A stretch of 64,000 bases of DNA from Galaxea fascicularis (Eukaryota; Cnidaria; Anthozoa; Scleractinia; Euphylliidae): the NCBI GenBank assembly GCA_948470475.1, contig OX419346.1:21360417-21424416 (forward strand). Reading direction: 5' to 3'. The notes under the pieces are model-generated. The model made no database searches and had not been told where the DNA came from. It worked only from the letters and a program-made list of their open reading frames with translations. Both the position numbers and the translations under genes were made by a program. The stretch's first letter is position 1. Every line of letters begins with the position of its first letter. This document shows positions 20,111 through 32,446 of the stretch, piece by piece.

Positions 20111-23100
20111 CAACTCTTGAGAATTTAGTGGCATAGCAGCTTATGGTGAACCGATATCGATACTGACCTCATGTTCAATCTCTATGCAAGTTGTTCGATA
20201 AAAATTAAAGCTGTCACTTGTCGAGTCGAGTTAAAGAAATTAAAGGTTTAAAATAGTGATTTACACTTACTAAATTACTTATTCTATTTTGGCCTGATTT
20301 ACCGGCTAAATCACGGTTAACTTACATATATTACTATACTAAAATATTTACAACATCACCGCCTTGAGTACTCTTCAACACAAAGAATAAAAAACTCACC
20401 ACTAACAAACTAATGTAGCGTGAGTGGTCTAAGCTTCCCCCTTCGCTTATCAGGCTGCAAATTGTGCTCTGCTCAAACAACCAACGCGTTGCTCTTCAAT
20501 GCAAAGACTAAAAGACTGAAGTCATTAATTATGAATAACAATACCCTGTCCCATCACCCTGGGTCCCGTCTGCTATACACTGTACTTAACGGATGAGGCG
20601 TTTTAGTACATTAGACCAAAAGAACTGAGATTAGTATAAATCTGATACTCGCTAAGTAATTGTTTAAATAACAACTGAATTCCGAAGGCAAGTATCATGA
20701 CAATCCCAGGAAGGATAACAAATGAAACAAAAATTGATTACGAACGTCAGGACTGGTTATGTTTCACGGTTGTATTCCTTATACACGAGCCTTTAGGCAG
20801 GTGAAAATTGCTTTTAGAAAGAATTTTCTCGTAGCTAACGTAAATATTAATTTTGGGAGCAGGCAAAAGATTAGGCATAAATCATTTATTCTTTACGAAT
20901 GATTAAAAAGCATTTCCGTAGTAATCGTTTACACGCGGTAACTTGTAGCGAGAATCACTTGTAGCGAGAATCATTTTGTTGGGGTGCAACCAAAACTAAA
21001 ACAGACTCTGAAGTGTAATGGCAGAACTATAATTAATTAGCTTTGGAAACTTCATACTGAGCTACATTTTCCCAGCACGGTTAGCAGTCTGAAATTAAAA
21101 GAAACACTGACGTTGTACAGGATTTATCATCATCTTCAAGATTAGTCAGAGTGCAGCTTGGAGATTATTAGGACAAAGAAAGTGACAAAATTGAGGACCG
21201 TCAACAAAAAAAAAGTAAAAAAATACATTTTAGTACTGCGTAACGCTGTTTTAAAATATTTTGTGTACAAAACTCAATAACTGTAACCAAATCCAGATGT
21301 ATCTGAAAGTCTCTTACAGCTCAAAACTAATGAACGGCAGCCAAAAATCTGACGAGGAGTGCAGGTTGGGAAATACTCAAGTCGGAAGAAATCAATCTTA
21401 TTAAAATGATACACTTTATTTTCTACATGAATCTGTATACAAAAGGGAAATCGAAGTATGTGCTCTATTTCAGTGAACATTACAGAACTAATGAACAAAA
21501 ATGGAATGTCAAATCAATTGTAAAAGCCCACTAATAAGACTGGGGTTATTGTATGAAAACATGTAAAAAATTGCGTCATATTCAAAAGTGTATAAATTCG
21601 TTTCAATTTGTAGAAAAATGTTGAATCATGGGTTCCATAGTACAAAGTTGTATCCTCTCAAATCAAATGTTAATTTCAATACAAGACACAGTCGTTGCAA
21701 TAATTATGAATACTAAAATCATTGGTTAACAATTTCAACACATATCGTATCTATAATCTGAATCTAACTCTCTCAGTGATTTTTATTTTTTACGGTTCCA
21801 AATAGAAACAGTACTCTGACTGTATGAACCCACAAACACACAGTTAAAAAAAACAAAGTGCGCAACAAGAAAGAAGATCTGACAAAATTTTTCCATTTTG
21901 AAATAGCAATCTGTACCAATATTTTAGATTTCCTTGGCAGTTACAACAAAATAATTACAACTTTAAATAGAATTATCGGTAACAACTTACAATGTAATTC
22001 TTAAGTTGGTTGTTACTTCAGCTGAAAACGTTTAAATACGTTTTCCCTTGTCCTTTTATCTTGTAACTGCATAAATTAAGGCATTATTATATGAAACCAA
22101 GAAGGGTATTGAAACCCTTAATAAATGCTATATAACACACCTTAATTACTTTGATTAAATCATCTCTAACCGTAAATTACCTATTGTCCATAAATTGATA
22201 CTGAGATCAGACAGCGTTAAGCCGTCTTTGTGGTTTTTAATCAGCTTCTTTGGTTTTCAGTCTTGTGTTGAGAAGCTTCGCTCTGTACATCGGACAGTTT
22301 CAAACCGTTAATTGTTGTTGTTGTTGTTTTACAACAAAAGGGGGTAAAAGGGGATTATGCGTTTTGAGTCTGTAGATCAAATCCCTGAGTGTGACCATTC
22401 AAATGAAAGCTATACTGAGCAGTACTTTCATGTGGTGCTGTATATTATGGTGTACAAAGTGGTTCTAACGTTTGAGTGTGGATAAAATCTTAAAAAGTGG
22501 CCATACAAAAGAGCAGTACTTGGGAGTTCGAACTTTTGATTCTGTGTATGGAATCGTAATTGTGACTTTATTCAGTATTTTAGCGTGGAAGTGTTTGGTC
22601 AGTTACACGGCGCTTTTTAACCGATTGAACTGTACATAAAATCCCAAAATGCGACCAGTCAAATACAGTTGTAGCACACGTGGCGGGAAAAGCGTGCGTG
22701 CCTAAAACAAGGGAGCTACGCGCTCTCTCTCCTTCCTTTGTGCACGCATCCGATTTCCCTTTCCCTTCCCCCTTCAGTCTTCCCCTTTCTAGCGCCTGCC
22801 TCGCATGCTACTCGCAGTCAAGTCTAATAAACAGTTACTCAGTTTCGTGCACTGTACGTGTTGCTGTGTGTCTTAATTTCAGTGAGACTTAAGTGTGACC
22901 GATCAAATAAAAGCTACTGTCATAGACTTCTACACTGAATCTTCTGTTATGTGTCGACTCTAATGATAACTCCGTGTGTAAAAGCTGAAAACATGATGTC
23001 ACTTGAACTGTATCTCTCTAAATTGCTATTCGTTTTCAGGCATTGCTGGTTCAGTTTAACTTTGACAACTTTACACTTAGTTAATCAATCAATCGATCCA

Positions 23101-23142
23101 TATATCAATCAAGAAGTATTACGGCCTATGATGTTTCAATAA
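20111..23142. other. intergenic, transporter 3' UTR and unassigned DNA
   Basis: AT-rich with short GTT repeats near 22310. The two genes converge here (transporter plus, receptor minus). A minus-strand AATAAA at 22567-22572 could serve the TNF receptor. No other feature recognised. Confidence 0.4.
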
Positions 23143-26100
23143 TCACAAATGTGTTTCGATCACTCGAGCAGTGCGCACATCATCTCGTGCTGTAGAAAAC
23201 CTCTCTTCAACTTCACGAGCAAAATGAGTGAGCTCATCTTCTTCCAAGGCGTTTATCAGCGATCTAACCGTGCTGTTTCTCTCTCCATACGCGGTAAGAA
23301 AAGCTTCAGTTGGGTTCTTTGATCCGCCCCAGGCTTTGGCCTCTTTTCCGAGGCCAACTCTATCGGCCACTCGGTGCCAGTAGTAATATTCTAATGAAAA
23401 TAAACGTAAGGTTTTCATTTAGAATTGGTTTCCAAACGAACTTGAGGCTTGCCTTAAGTCATATACATTGTGAAGAGATTCTTTCACCGACATGGAGATT
23501 ATATACTGTGGATTTTAATTAAACCACAAAAGCCCGTAGATTGTCATCTTCGAAAGAATGCTTTTTTGTTGACAAATATGCTATAAACTGTTCTACGCCA
23601 AATCGAGCTCGAGAAAGTGCGCGAAAACACTTTCCATTGGTTTGCTGGAATGTAGTTAGGTGGTTTCTGTGTTAAGCTAGAACAGCAATTTCAAACTAAA
23701 AATGTGAAAATGACGAGACCGCAATGACAACAACAAGATCTTCAAAATTAACAGGAAGTTAAATATTGCAAGCGATATGTTTTATTTTACTTTTTCTTGT
23801 GGTGTTCCTTCCTGGTGATCATTTGGCAAACTTGCTTAAAACTTCTGTTCCCTTATATAAATTTCCATTTCAGTAGATTGCTTACCGAGAGGGTCTTTGT
23901 CATTTAGCAAATGAGATATAAACCTCTTTTGTTCCAATGAAAGGTCTTTAATAGGCAAGTCCAAACAATCTGCCAGGGAATAAAAAAGGAGATGAATTCC
24001 AAAAGATGAAAATTATATGAATAGTTAAAATTTGCCGATTCGGATCATGATTCGGATTCATGCTGCAAGATTCGGCTTTTACAGCCCCACCTCTCCCTGG
24101 TGAGATGCCAACTTCAGCCAACTTTATATAGGATCCTCCAGTCGCGGGGGAAGGAAAGATGGGAACCTTGGAAAAAAGGCTGAAAAGCGTGACTCAAACT
24201 GATGAGACGTTTGCTGTCGCCTTCTTGCAAGTCATGGCTTACTTATTACGTCATTACTTGTGACGCCATTATATGTGACGTTGCTGAAGACATTGAATAT
24301 TACCTCGAGGCATCAGTGGTATGTTCTGTTGCCTATGAGGCCTAGTATTTCCTCTTCCGGTATTTCGCTCATGATTTCTGCGCTTGATGGCTGTAAACAC
24401 CACGAAAGGCACACTGATGAGCACTAAACCACTGCAAACGATAGCCCAAACCCACGGCTTTTTATGGATTGGTGTTGCTCCTGAGTGTGGGACTGATGTT
24501 TCTTCAGCCTCTGGAGAGGGCCCATTGTCGCTTTCAGTGTTTCTTTTACCAACTGAACCAACGCTGTAAGTAGACGTCTCCGGGTATTCACTGGTTGGTT
24601 CAGCTGTAAAACAGACATTTTATCAAGAGTTAGATTATTGCTAGCTAGGCTCCTGATGGATTCAGCTGCGATATCTAATCCCATTCGCTAATTTATGGTT
24701 TTTCATGACACTATGGCTGTCAAATGCTTTAGATTTAGTCGTCATTGTACCTTGGGGAGGAAACTCTTATGCTGCTGGTAAACGTGATGGGGTGCTACTC
24801 ATTATTCTTGTTACGGATTAAAAGTGGAGGCAAGAGGCTTCTAAATCGAAACGATTTTTGTTGGGGAATAAGAATGAAAAAGGGTACTTAATGGTAATAG
24901 AGAATGTTAGCCACGCCCACGCAACAAGGGCCTTGAACGTTTCGAGAGCTTTTTTTGGATGTTCCCACCACGACAAACCAAATCAAATTGATCAACAAAG
25001 ATTATAAAACGATCCTATACCAACTGATGTCTTCGAGAAAGTAAACTAGTGTGAGGAATTTGAGACTTACTTGGAAAAAACTTCACAGGTGTGACACGTG
25101 TACACACACGGTCGTGCTGTGTATTGCAAGTCAACTCTTCTAATTCAAAAACACCACAGGGTGGGGAACACTCAATACATCCACCACTCTCTCCGGCATC
25201 CTTGTCAAAGTAGTATCCCTCTGCACAACCTTTGCAAACCGTGTCAGAAAAGATTGTACAGTTTTTTATGACTTTCGGATTGCCAGCCAAGCAGTTGGAA
25301 TTCTGACCACATCTGCAAAGAGAAAAAGAACAATTCTGAACCGAAGTTACAGAAACAAAACAGTTTGATTATTTAATAACTCAGTAAAACCGGTAGTATC
25401 TTGACTCTGTGAAAGAAACGTTGCAAATATTTTTCTGAAACGCTGACACGCTGAAATACTCCAGAGGGTCAGCACATAACTGTAAATTCGTTTGCAGCTC
25501 TTGTGATTGGGTTGCGTGCCTTTATATTAAGCAGAATATTATTTACCTAAATTCATATGGAAATATGAGAACCTATTTAGTTTAAGAACCTCGGTAGCCT
25601 AAATTTGCTTTAAGTACCATCTATGTAAGAGCTTACTTGGGCTAAATTAAAAATTCCAGGTTCATAAACGCGGGTTTTTACTGTATTTGGAAAATTAACA
25701 ATCTTTTGTTTTGCTTGTATCAAGAGCTCTATTTTTGTTTGGTTGTCCCAATTTATTTTATCTCTTTGTCACGAGAACAACTACGTTTTGCAGGCCTTCA
25801 ACCCACTTTGCGTATCTCGACCCTGCTATTAAAATCCATGTACAAATTAACTTTATTAGAATATAATTCATCATTGGTGACTGTTCTCGTTGCTACATTT
25901 TCAATCGATCTTGAATAAATGTTACCCAAGAAGGAGTAATGAAACTTGAGTACTTACAGGATACATGGATCGAACCCCGAGGAATTGGAGTAGTCATACT
26001 GAGGCCAGCATGGCTGACAAACCGTGTTGTCTTTTTCTGTGCATGGCGTCTTTACGCCGAAGCCCATGAGGCATTTTTTGCATGGCACACAGGATGTCCT

Positions 26101-29100
26101 GTTCCGAAAATGTAAAGGAGGACAGTTCGTTGCTGCAAACTGCAAAGTAACAAATGTTTGAATAAAATTGTCAGAGGTATTTATTAACTGTGTTGGTTTT
26201 TGACAACACGAAAAATTCGTTTTCACACCAGCACAAGCCCCCTCCCCCTCCCTACCCCCCTGAACATTATTACGGACGTACTCATTTTCCACGGTCACTG
26301 TGTTTAAAATGCGACTACCAAGCTAAGCTACATGTCGTCAAATCGCGCTAGAAAACTGAGGATGACAACGTTAAGCCATAGCAACATGATATGTAAGATG
26401 GTGGAGAATTTTAAAAATTAAAAAGCAGTTAGGTTTTCCACGGCTGGTACAAGAATTTTTCAACCGACTAACAGGGGCACCCGACGAAAAACTTCGATAA
26501 AATATCTGTTCGGGAGAGTCTACTCGTTCTAAGACTTTCGGGTAATGCAATGCCAAAAAGCTACTGATTTCTTAACTAAAACATCAACGAAAAGATTCGT
26601 AACCAGGGAAATCCAGGGGAATACAGTCCCTTAGATTTTCTGAAGGGCTATTTTTGCAATTTTTGGCTTTTAAAAAGGTCGCCTAGCATTTCTGGGTAAG
26701 CAAATAGTTCGCAGAGAAGTTCTTCGAAGGTAACATTCACCTAGCAAATTCTGAAATGAAGGTTTCATTCCCTAAAATTTTCGGGCATTTCAATTTTCAG
26801 CTAAGAAATCCGAACAGATCAAATTTTCCTAGGTGATTAAAACAACCGTTGTTTTAAACAGTCTTTAAACATTACAAGGAGCCTAGAAATATCCCTCAAA
26901 GGTTTTTTTTTGCTGAATTTGCTTGCTGGGTGCCCTTGACTTAACCTTATAACTTTCGCTATGCACCGTCCACTAACAGTTGCTCAAAATATCTTTTGAA
27001 CAGTAGAGTTTTATCGTCGCACATTTGTAGAAAATTGGCTGCGAAGTCGGGCATTTTTGAGGTAAGCACGGGGTAAGTTGAAGTGTATAAAAATGTGATT
27101 CATTAGCTTGCTCTTCTTCTTCCGCCGAAATGACTTCCTGTGCTGCTGAAGCAGAAGTTTCCCAAATTTAAGTGAACTTTTTGAACCATAAAAATATGAA
27201 AATTCCTCACAGGGGGTATTGAAATGACGCGGACGCCGCCTTCCACAAATAAGTACGTATTGGTGAAACAGTTCGCAGAAAGTGAATATACCGCTCATGA
27301 TTTTTGTGACCTGCCTTATCACATGCAGAGAAGGCCAACTTTGCGTATCAAGTGTACTCTTCCTGTGCGGTAGAGAATAATTCGATATAGGCAGGTGAAG
27401 TTGGTACTTGATTGGTGGTGACTTTAGAAATGTCGCCAAATCCCCTGTTAGTCTCAAATGAGATTCTGTTTTGTAGCAAGCGGGTGATCAGAGATTATTT
27501 TAAACACCCTTTAACCAAGTAGAGTACCTATCTAACAACACAATCAAATTTCGTACTCCAAGATACATAATAAAGCTCAACATGGATCGCATCAACGTCT
27601 GTTTCCTTTGTTGCCGTGGTCGGTACTACCATTCTTTGCAATTATCCATTCTGTCCTTTGGCCTTTAAGGACTGATTACCATGAGCGAGACAAATAGACC
27701 TCTTTCATAATGGCGGCCAAATAAAATATTCTTTTGTTTTATGCTGATAAGCCTTTCTAACCTCGCTGCTATGTGCAAAATACAAAAGAATGTTTGCGCT
27801 AAAATGAGGCCAGTAAGTCTAATTAACATAGATATAAAAGAATACTATCATTATGAAAGTGGTCTATAATATAAAGATTTTAATATATTTGATCTGAGTT
27901 GATGGGTGGTCTTGCATTCATCTCTGAGGTCACGCGAATAATCTATGTAAGGCTTCTGGACTTCATTAAAAAATGCATAGAAACGGGAAATGCCAGAGAT
28001 TCACCATCTGTCATACTCTGGCTGATTTGTCCTCAAACAGGGAAATGATTTGCTCAAACGGGTCTTCCGCTCCAACTGAAATGAAGTTCGATTTTCTACT
28101 TGCCGCGTGATACTGTGAAGCCGTCCTGTTTGACCAATTGCCTCCACGTTTATACTATCGTATCGAATAAAACGAATTTTCAAACCAAAAAGTAAGCAGC
28201 TGAACTGAGGATAAAGGAACACATTTTGTTTTAGGGGTCCGTTTTTTTCCCGCAAGAATGTCCAAGTTTCATTCGCCTAATGCAATTGGTCACATTGTCG
28301 GATCACTCGGCATTACCGATGCAATATTTACGCCATACTGGTACATTACTGATGCAGTACTGATACAAGCCAGTTAACATTTTTAAAACCGACACTAATC
28401 AATTTCGCATAAGGCTCACTGAAAGTTGTTTGATGAACTGAAAATTGTTTACAAATGTTATTTAACAAACAATACTTAGATAAATGGTCTCGAAGCCTCA
28501 AAGTACAGTTTGGTGTCCCTACACTCTTCAGTAAACGGGATAAACACAATGCATAGTGAAAACACTCTTCAAAGAGCGCTTACTTACAACAACAAATCGA
28601 AGAAAAAATGTCAGAAGGCAGGAAAGCGTTGTTATGTAGGTATTAGTAAATGGTTACGGACTGCAAAATTCTGATAAGCGACGCTCAAGTTGGAATGATC
28701 AAAGGCTGAATCACTCAGCATCTTCAAAACGTTAACATCGCAGCAGTAGGACCAGTAAGAAAAGAATCCCTAACGCACTTTGTAGAACAAAAGCTAAATA
28801 CAAACATACCACAGAATAGAAAACTGAACCAAGATACAACCAAGACAGCCAGAACATGACGTATAAAACCTTGCTGATTAAAATGTGGAAAGAGACTGAT
28901 TGCGCAAGGAAACGAAATACGAGACGACTTCCTGATAGAGATTAGCATGCTATATTACCGATGAAATATATCCGTTAAGTCGAAGTCGTTTGAGTGTTTA
29001 GCGGATTGTCGCCCGCAAATGAGTGATAATAGGTGCTTAATTTTCGTAAACACATCTCCGCTTGGAGTCACAGAGTCATTTGATTTGTACAACGTATTCA

Positions 29101-30012
29101 AATGTTATTGTCTGACAACAATAGACTACGATCTGCGCTGTGTCTTATCGCTATCAACCACTGGAGGTGTCGTGATTACTTTTGTAAGTCTTCGTGTTGT
29201 TTGCTTATACCTCACAGATTGTTTTGACCAAGTGTCACCATTAAAGTTGACCCTTGTCTTTTCAATGGGGCACCACCCTGACGGTGGCTGTTTGAATTTT
29301 TTCAACATGGAAAGTTGGAATTTAGCATAAATTAATTTGATCATTGTAACGCCACAAAGAAGAACATAACGAGAATTGGAGTAACTTCACCACACGTTTG
29401 ATACTGCTTCGATAACCCGGCAGAGAACAGACAAGCCAGAAGATATTATTTTCACTTAGCAGGAATATTTCCGGACAAAAAAATATTTAAAAGTAGGCCG
29501 ATAAATATTCTTTTTGTTTGTTACATCGCCAATTATCTGCATGCCTAATAATCTAGGTACACCGCTCCCCTGGGCAACAAGCGTCTTCAGTCAGTTCAAA
29601 CGAGTATATTTTTGGTGTCAAACCCTTCACTCGGATACGCATTAACTGGCATGACAAGAATTATAAATATTTTAGCAAGAGGAACTGATAAAATTGGGGT
29701 TAGTACCACTTGCTTCTGTTAGTCTCCAGTTTATATCCAGAAAGAGAGCACTGTTTTCCCAGCAGAAGTTTAAAACATTTTAACAGTTCTCGTCGGACAG
29801 TTTGCCACTGAAAACCTAACGGTAGCAAATGAAAGGAAACTGGAAAGTTTACCGACTTTATTTGTATTGCTGTTATTTGCAGATTGATAACAAAAACTGC
29901 CAGAATCTTTGATCGCCAATTTAAGTTATGATCAAAGACGATATGAAACATAAAGATCACATACCGATAACGTGAGGCCCGAAATCATCAATGCCAGAAT
30001 CGCTGCGACCAT
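23143..30012 (-). CDS. TNF receptor superfamily member with death domain
   Basis: Model (minus strand): exons 30012-29965, 26139-25958, 25312-25071, 24603-24304, 23969-23886 and 23390-23143, giving 367 residues with phases 0, 2, 1, 1, 1 all matching. Exon 1 encodes a signal peptide (MVAAILALMISGLTLS). Residues about 20-150 hold three cysteine-rich repeats (NCPPL..CVPCKKC; CWPQY..CILCGQNSNC; CKGCAEGYYF..CIECSPPC). A Ser/Thr/Glu-rich stalk follows, then a membrane span at about 208-230 (WVWAIVCSGLVLISVPFVVF) with KRR at its inner end. The death domain spans about 262-345, split between exons 5 and 6, including WHRVADRVGL. Death-domain TNF receptors signal through adaptor proteins to apoptosis or NF-kB. 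The cytoplasmic part resembles the p75NTR/EDAR type. Other possible first exons lie nearby. Confidence 0.9.
26140..28809. other. large intron of the TNF receptor gene
   Basis: No further cysteine-rich exon was found. A minus-strand frame near 28020-28120 (SVGAEDPFEQIISLFEDKS) looks weakly protein-like but contains stops and no convincing splice sites. Confidence 0.35.
28810..28857 (-). CDS. candidate alternative first exon (signal peptide) of the TNF receptor
   Basis: Sixteen codons, MFWLSWLYLGSVFYSV, followed directly by the donor GTATGT, end in phase 0. The length, phase and donor type equal those of the exon at 29965-30012, and phase 0 is what exon 2 of the receptor (26139) requires. It lies on the same strand, between that exon 1 and exon 2. 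No transcript evidence; chance is possible. Confidence 0.4.
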
Positions 30013-30124
30013 AATGTGTGTGCCTTCAACTTCGAGCCGCCTGTGATGTAGCGGACTTTGGCTTGCAACGTGGCAAAGGCGTAGGCAATCGACCACGTTA
30101 GCCAATCAGCTGCTCATGATGACA

Positions 30125-30161
30125 TAGCCTGCGAACACAGACGTGTTGTGTTCGCAGGCTA
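30125..30161. repeat. 15-bp perfect hairpin
   Basis: TAGCCTGCGAACACA and its complement are separated by 7 bases. This may be the joined ends of a DNA transposon or a small MITE remnant. It lies about 110 bp upstream of the receptor start on the minus strand, so it could sit in its promoter. Confidence 0.6.
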
Positions 30162-30482
30162 AGGATGACACAAAAGTAGGGGAAACCCCTTATTGTCACG
30201 AACGTGCAACGAGGTGTTTGTTTAGCATATACCTGCATACCAAGGATTGATACTTAGTAATACTTGCACATGATTTCCACAGGATTTGAGCGTTGGTTTT
30301 AGCACAATCTGTATTAACTTAGTGCATTGATTATCACCTTCATATATCTTACTGGTAGTAACTTCAACGCGGCACGTGATTGAGCGATCGCGACCTGTGC
30401 CAATATCACCAGCACAGTGAAATTGTACACGTACAAGTAGTGATTTTTTTATAGAACACAAGGCGCGGCAATAAGTTAATAC

Positions 30483-30560
30483 TCCTAGCGCTAGGATCAT
30501 CCTACCTCTCAGATAGGATGATTCTAGCAGTAGGATGATACTAGCGCTGGGGCCAGCACA
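30483..30560. repeat. imperfect palindrome with TAGGATGAT repeats
   Basis: CTAGCGCTAGGATCATCCTA is followed by repeated TAGGATGAT and CTAGCGCTGG, forming overlapping inverted repeats. Function unknown. Confidence 0.45.
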
Positions 30561-31403
30561 CTTGACAGAATAATAAAAACAACAAACAGCCGACAAAGCT
30601 GATAGACAGAAAAGTGATGAGTTTTGCCGTGGCTATTTTGGACGAGTGTTTTCATAAACCAAATCGGAGACTCTTTGGAAATATAACAATAAACTTTATA
30701 AAATAGAAAACATGTTACCTGAAACCTTTCTGATTATTCAGTTGATAGAAACAAGTTTGTAACAAAACAACGGCCGAAACCATGACAAAAAATAGAACAC
30801 CGGATTTCCGTCGATACTAATCTTTTAATTTGGTATTTTAACGGTTCAGCCGTGTTATGGCCGCCAGTAACGTCAACAGTTTAAGACAGGCAAGTTCAAA
30901 ATCTGTGGACTGAAATGATTGAGAGGGTCTCTTATATCTCTACACCAGCCATCGGTGACAATTCTTCTAAAGTGGATCTATTTGTTTCCTTATACCAAAT
31001 GGAAAGCTTTGAGTGAGTGCCACTCTAGATCTCAAAGTCATGACCCCGTGCATGCACTGCGGAGGATTGCATCTGTTATATTTACAGCTCGAAAGATGAG
31101 TGTGTTGTGTGTTATTAGATTACTTAGAACGCTAGGAAAGAAAGGAGGCGAATAACCTCAACAAGATGAATTCCAATGAAATTTTAGCAGGGAGAGCTAA
31201 CCATAACAATTTTGCTGGTGATTTTTAAATGCACAGGGTGAAATTTTGAAAACACTGACAAGTTCTTTTCAAATTTCAATCCATTTCCATCCTCGTCATC
31301 TTTGATGGCTTACAGGAGTTTATAGTGTCAATGCAGTACTACAGTCTTTGGCAGCAAAACTAGACCATTATTTTAAGGTTTCTTGATGCATTGGCAGTTT
31401 TAA

Positions 31404-32442
31404 CCCTTTGTTTACCGTGCTGGGTAATACGTCCTGTATGCATGAATCCTTTTGGTATTTTGTCATAATTAGCCACCTAAATAGAATTATGCAACTGTTG
31501 TTGAAAAATGTATGGTTGCCATGGCAACACAATGACTGGGACTTGCATGTCCCGACATGTCATACCGAACATGAAGAAAAGACACAAAAATTTGAAAATA
31601 ACTCTTTAATTTGCTTTTAGACTTACAAATATGTCAATACATGTTCAAAGAACAAGAAGCACTTTTCAACCTTGAAATACACAAGTATAATGTGTAGTGA
31701 AAATAGTATTACAATGTTGGTAATTCATACTCCAATGTTCGCAAAACATAAGTTGATATATAAACACAAGTAATTCATACAACAATGTTCGCAAAACATA
31801 AGTTGATATATAAACACAAGTAAATATTAAAAGAGAGGTGTCCCTGTTACTACTGAAGACTTTCCATGAAGAGTGTGCCATTGCAGTATTGCTTCTTCCA
31901 GTATTTATGCCATTTACAATATTATTAGAACTGCTGAAGTCTTTCTTTCAACACTTCATTTACAATAAATGTCTTTATTTTGATTTATCAATAATGTTAG
32001 CCGTGTTTCTTCAAATACAAAAAAATTTTCAGATCGGAATATGGGTGCCAGTGACACACGACGGGACGTTTGAGTCCTGAACTAACATTACGATCATTCG
32101 ATACTGAATCTAGAAGTGTGGAACCGAAAAGATTTTTCATCTTATTTTCCTAGTATTAAACTATTCATAAAAAATTATTCAGCTGACTACTCAACACACA
32201 ACTCAGTTAAAATAGGTCAAAATAGTACAAACCTGATGCCACGTGTTCCCTCAAAGAGCAGCCATTTTGAAATGATGACAATTCTTACGTCGTGTATGAT
32301 GACAGTTTTTGTCCCGGCTACAGGAATAGAGGGGCAAAGGCCCTTGAGACTTCTAGGTCCCGTTGGGTTGTTTCACCTTTTTGTGTTTTCTTATAAGACT
32401 TGAATCTTTTAGGACTTTTAGGTCCCGTCGGCAAGCAAAGGG
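31404..32442. mobile_element. piggyBac-like non-autonomous element, TTAA-flanked
   Basis: The ends are CCCTTTGTTTACCG (left) and the inverted copy of CCCTTTGCTTGCCG (right), each bordered by TTAA (31400-31403 and 32443-32446). CCCT ends with TTAA duplication are usual for piggyBac elements. The 1039-bp interior has no intact transposase frame. Confidence 0.7.
31721..31820. repeat. 50-bp tandem duplication
   Basis: TAATTCATAC.CCAATGTTCG and its continuation to ACACAAG occur twice in a row (31721-31770, 31771-31820), with only two or three differences. It lies inside the piggyBac-like element. Confidence 0.9.
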
Positions 32443-32446
32443 TTAA

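Noticed and set aside
28001..28255. possible ankyrin-like or death-domain exon on the minus strand
   Set aside because: Needs several frameshifts and contains stops; no splice sites fit the receptor phases.
30222..30596. 124-residue cysteine-containing minus-strand frame
   Set aside because: Cysteine spacing fits no known repeat and the frame overlaps a palindromic repeat.
31838..32080. hydrophobic 80-residue frame as a membrane protein
   Set aside because: It lies inside the non-autonomous TTAA element, begins without ATG and has no relatives nearby.
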